Source: Oryzomicrobium sp. (GTDB lineage Bacteria; Pseudomonadota; Gammaproteobacteria; Burkholderiales; Rhodocyclaceae). From it: a DNA stretch of 64,000 nucleotides. Shown one piece after another: positions 62,604 to 64,000 of this stretch. Within the stretch, counting starts at the first letter, position 1. The number at the start of each line of letters is the position of its first letter. The position numbers and the translations under genes are program-made. The notes beneath the pieces were generated by a model that was not told where the DNA came from, searched no databases, and saw only the letters and a list, made by a program, of their open reading frames with translations. The stretch covers positions 248,001 through 312,000 of the forward strand of contig NZ_JAJTBG010000003.1 of assembly GCF_021287045.1 (NCBI RefSeq), given 5' to 3'.

Positions 62604-64000
62604 TCAGCCCGCCAGCAGCTGCTTGATCTGCTCCAGGGCGGTCGGGTCCTCGATGGTGGTCATGTCGCCAGCGTCGCGGCCTTCGGCCAGGGCTTGCAGG
62701 GAGCGGCGCAGCAGCTTGCCGGAACGGGTCTTGGGCAGGCCGGTGACGAAGTGCACCCGGCTGGGGCGGGCGATGGCGCCGAGGCTTTCGTCCACCTTGG
62801 CCATCACTTCCTTCTCCAGCTGCTGGCGCTGCTCGGCGGTGGCGATGCGGCTGGCGTCCTTGACCACGGCGAAGGCCATCGGCATCTGGCCCTTGAGGGC
62901 GTCGTTGACGCCCACCACCGCCACTTCGGCGATGGCGGAGTGGCCTTGCACGGCCTCCTCGATCTCCCGGGTGCCGAGGCGGTGGCCGGCCACGTTGATC
63001 ACGTCGTCGGTACGGCCGAGGATGAAGTGGTAGCCCTCGTCATCCTTGATGCCCCAGTCGAAGGAGGAATAGACCTGGGGTTCGGTGAACAGGCTGAAGT
63101 AGGTCTTGACGAAGCGGTCGTCGTCGCCCCACACGGTGGACAGGCATCCGGGCGGCAGGGGCGGGACGATGCCGACGATGCCTTTTTCGTTGGCGTCGCA
63201 GATCGAACCGTCCTCGCGGAAGATCTTCAGGTTGTAGCCATAGACCGGGAAGCTGGGGGAGCCGAACTTGAGCTTGGTCTTTTCCACGCCAGGCACGGAG
63301 GACAGGATCGGCCAGCCGGTTTCGGTCTGCCAGTAGTTGTCGATCACCGGAATCTTCAACTCACCCATGATCCACTCGTGGGTCGGCTGGTCCAGGGGCT
63401 CGCCGGCCAGGAACAGGTGCTTCAAGCTGGAGAGGTCGTACTTGTGCATGTACGCCGGGTCCTGCTTCTTCAGGACGCGGGCCGCCGTGGGGGCGGAGAA
63501 CATCACGTTGACCTTGTACTTCTCGACGATCTGCCACCAGATGCCGGCGTCCGGGCGCAGCGGGGTGCCCTCGTACATGATGGTGGCCATGCCGGCGAGC
63601 AGCGGGCCGTAGATGATGTAGGAGTGGCCCACCACCCAGCCGATGTCGGAGGTGGAGAACATGGTCTCGCCCTCGCCGCCGCAGTAGATGTGCTTCATGG
63701 TGGAGGCCAGGGCCACGGCGTAACCGCCGGTGTCGCGCTGCACGCCCTTGGGCTTGCCGGTGGTGCCGGAGGTATACAGGATGTAGGACGGCTCGGACGA
63801 TTCCAGCCAGGTCACGGGCACCTGGGCGTCCATGTACTGGGCGCGCAGTTCGGCGTAATCCACGTCGCGGCCGGCCACCTTGGGGAAGCCCTTGTCCAGG
63901 CCGCGGTCCACGATCAGCACTTTTTGCGGCGGGGTCTGGGCCAGGGCGCAGGCCTCGTCCACCAGATGCTTGTAGGGCACGGCCTTACCGCCGCGCATGC
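62604..64000 (-). CDS. prpE: Propionate--CoA ligase (PrpE-like), 5' end beyond window
   Basis: C-terminal 465 or so codons of an acyl-CoA synthetase. [21 protein letters not shown] is the PrpE form of the ATP-binding motif, with WQTETGWP, GHRLGTREIEEAV and the modifiable lysine in PKTRSGKLLRR. It is a paralogue of acs at 57455 but clearly different in these motifs. The N-terminal domain and start lie outside the window. Confidence 0.92.
   Translation of the reverse strand, partial: MRGGKAVPYKHLVDEACALAQTPPQKVLIVDRGLDKGFPKVAGRDVDYAELRAQYMDAQVPVTWLESSEPSYILYTSGTTGKPKGVQRDTGGYAVALASTMKHIYCGGEGETMFSTSDIGWVVGHSYIIYGPLLAGMATIMYEGTPLRPDAGIWWQIVEKYKVNVMFSAPTAARVLKKQDPAYMHKYDLSSLKHLFLAGEPLDQPTHEWIMGELKIPVIDNYWQTETGWPILSSVPGVEKTKLKFGSPSFPVYGYNLKIFREDGSICDANEKGIVGIVPPLPPGCLSTVWGDDDRFVKTYFSLFTEPQVYSSFDWGIKDDEGYHFILGRTDDVINVAGHRLGTREIEEAVQGHSAIAEVAVVGVNDALKGQMPMAFAVVKDASRIATAEQRQQLEKEVMAKVDESLGAIARPSRVHFVTGLPKTRSGKLLRRSLQALAEGRDAGDMTTIEDPTALEQIKQLLAG

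Overview
This window looks like chromosomal DNA of a GC-rich betaproteobacterium, probably a Rhodocyclales member (Azospira-like). That is inferred from the housekeeping gene order (hisZ-hflC-hflK-hflX-hfq-der-bamB-yfgM-hisS-ispG-rodZ-pilW-rlmN-ndk), the TRAP dicarboxylate system and overall composition. No rRNA, tRNA, CRISPR array or insertion sequence was recognised. Most strand-long antisense open frames are GC-rich shadows of the genes listed.

Region 1 (1-13105) is a periplasmic alcohol-oxidation and cofactor-acquisition island. It holds a PQQ-dependent alcohol dehydrogenase (cut by the window start), a SoxYZ-like carrier and zinc metallohydrolase of the quinoprotein relay type, a TonB protein, a MoxY/MoxX-like two-component pair, a TonB-dependent receptor strongly resembling the PQQ importer PqqU (YncD), a porin, a DUF302 protein and a second TonB-dependent receptor. 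One 15-bp dyad occurs upstream of both the dehydrogenase and the second receptor, each time next to a sigma-54-like promoter.

Region 2 (about 13.4-15.2 kb) is a small AT-rich island with a helix-turn-helix remnant and two overlapping genes for unknown exported proteins.

Region 3 (15.2-33.3 kb) has a fosmidomycin-resistance-type exporter divergent from an AraC regulator, then a long run of leftward core genes for purine and histidine synthesis, membrane protease control, RNA chaperone, ribosome and envelope assembly, isoprenoids, pilus and nucleotide metabolism.

Region 4 (33.5-41.2 kb) is a C4-dicarboxylate uptake locus: the TRAP transporter dctPQM, the carrier dctA, and the divergent sensor-regulator pair dctS-dctR. 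tilS, accA and a small membrane protein follow.

Region 5 (44.2-52.1 kb) is the most interesting part. A divergent VpsR-like sigma-54 enhancer-binding protein faces an AT-rich control region with a near-consensus -24/-12 promoter. Seven genes for exported or outer-membrane proteins follow. Six match the order and visible features of a Fap functional-amyloid operon: a FapA-position protein, two repeat proteins (FapB- and FapC-like), a C39-peptidase-like FapD, a FapE-like protein and a coiled-coil/beta-barrel FapF exporter. An additional unknown secreted protein is encoded first. Hairpins after fapC and fapD and a full terminator after fapE probably set protein ratios.

Region 6 (52.2-64.0 kb) is acetate/propionate and C4 metabolism: a two-part sodium/solute (acetate-type) symporter, a DnaQ-like exonuclease, a DUF294/CBS/cNMP signalling protein, acetyl-CoA synthetase, a UPF0114 membrane protein, class I fumarase, a RidA-like protein and a PrpE-type acyl-CoA synthetase cut by the window end.
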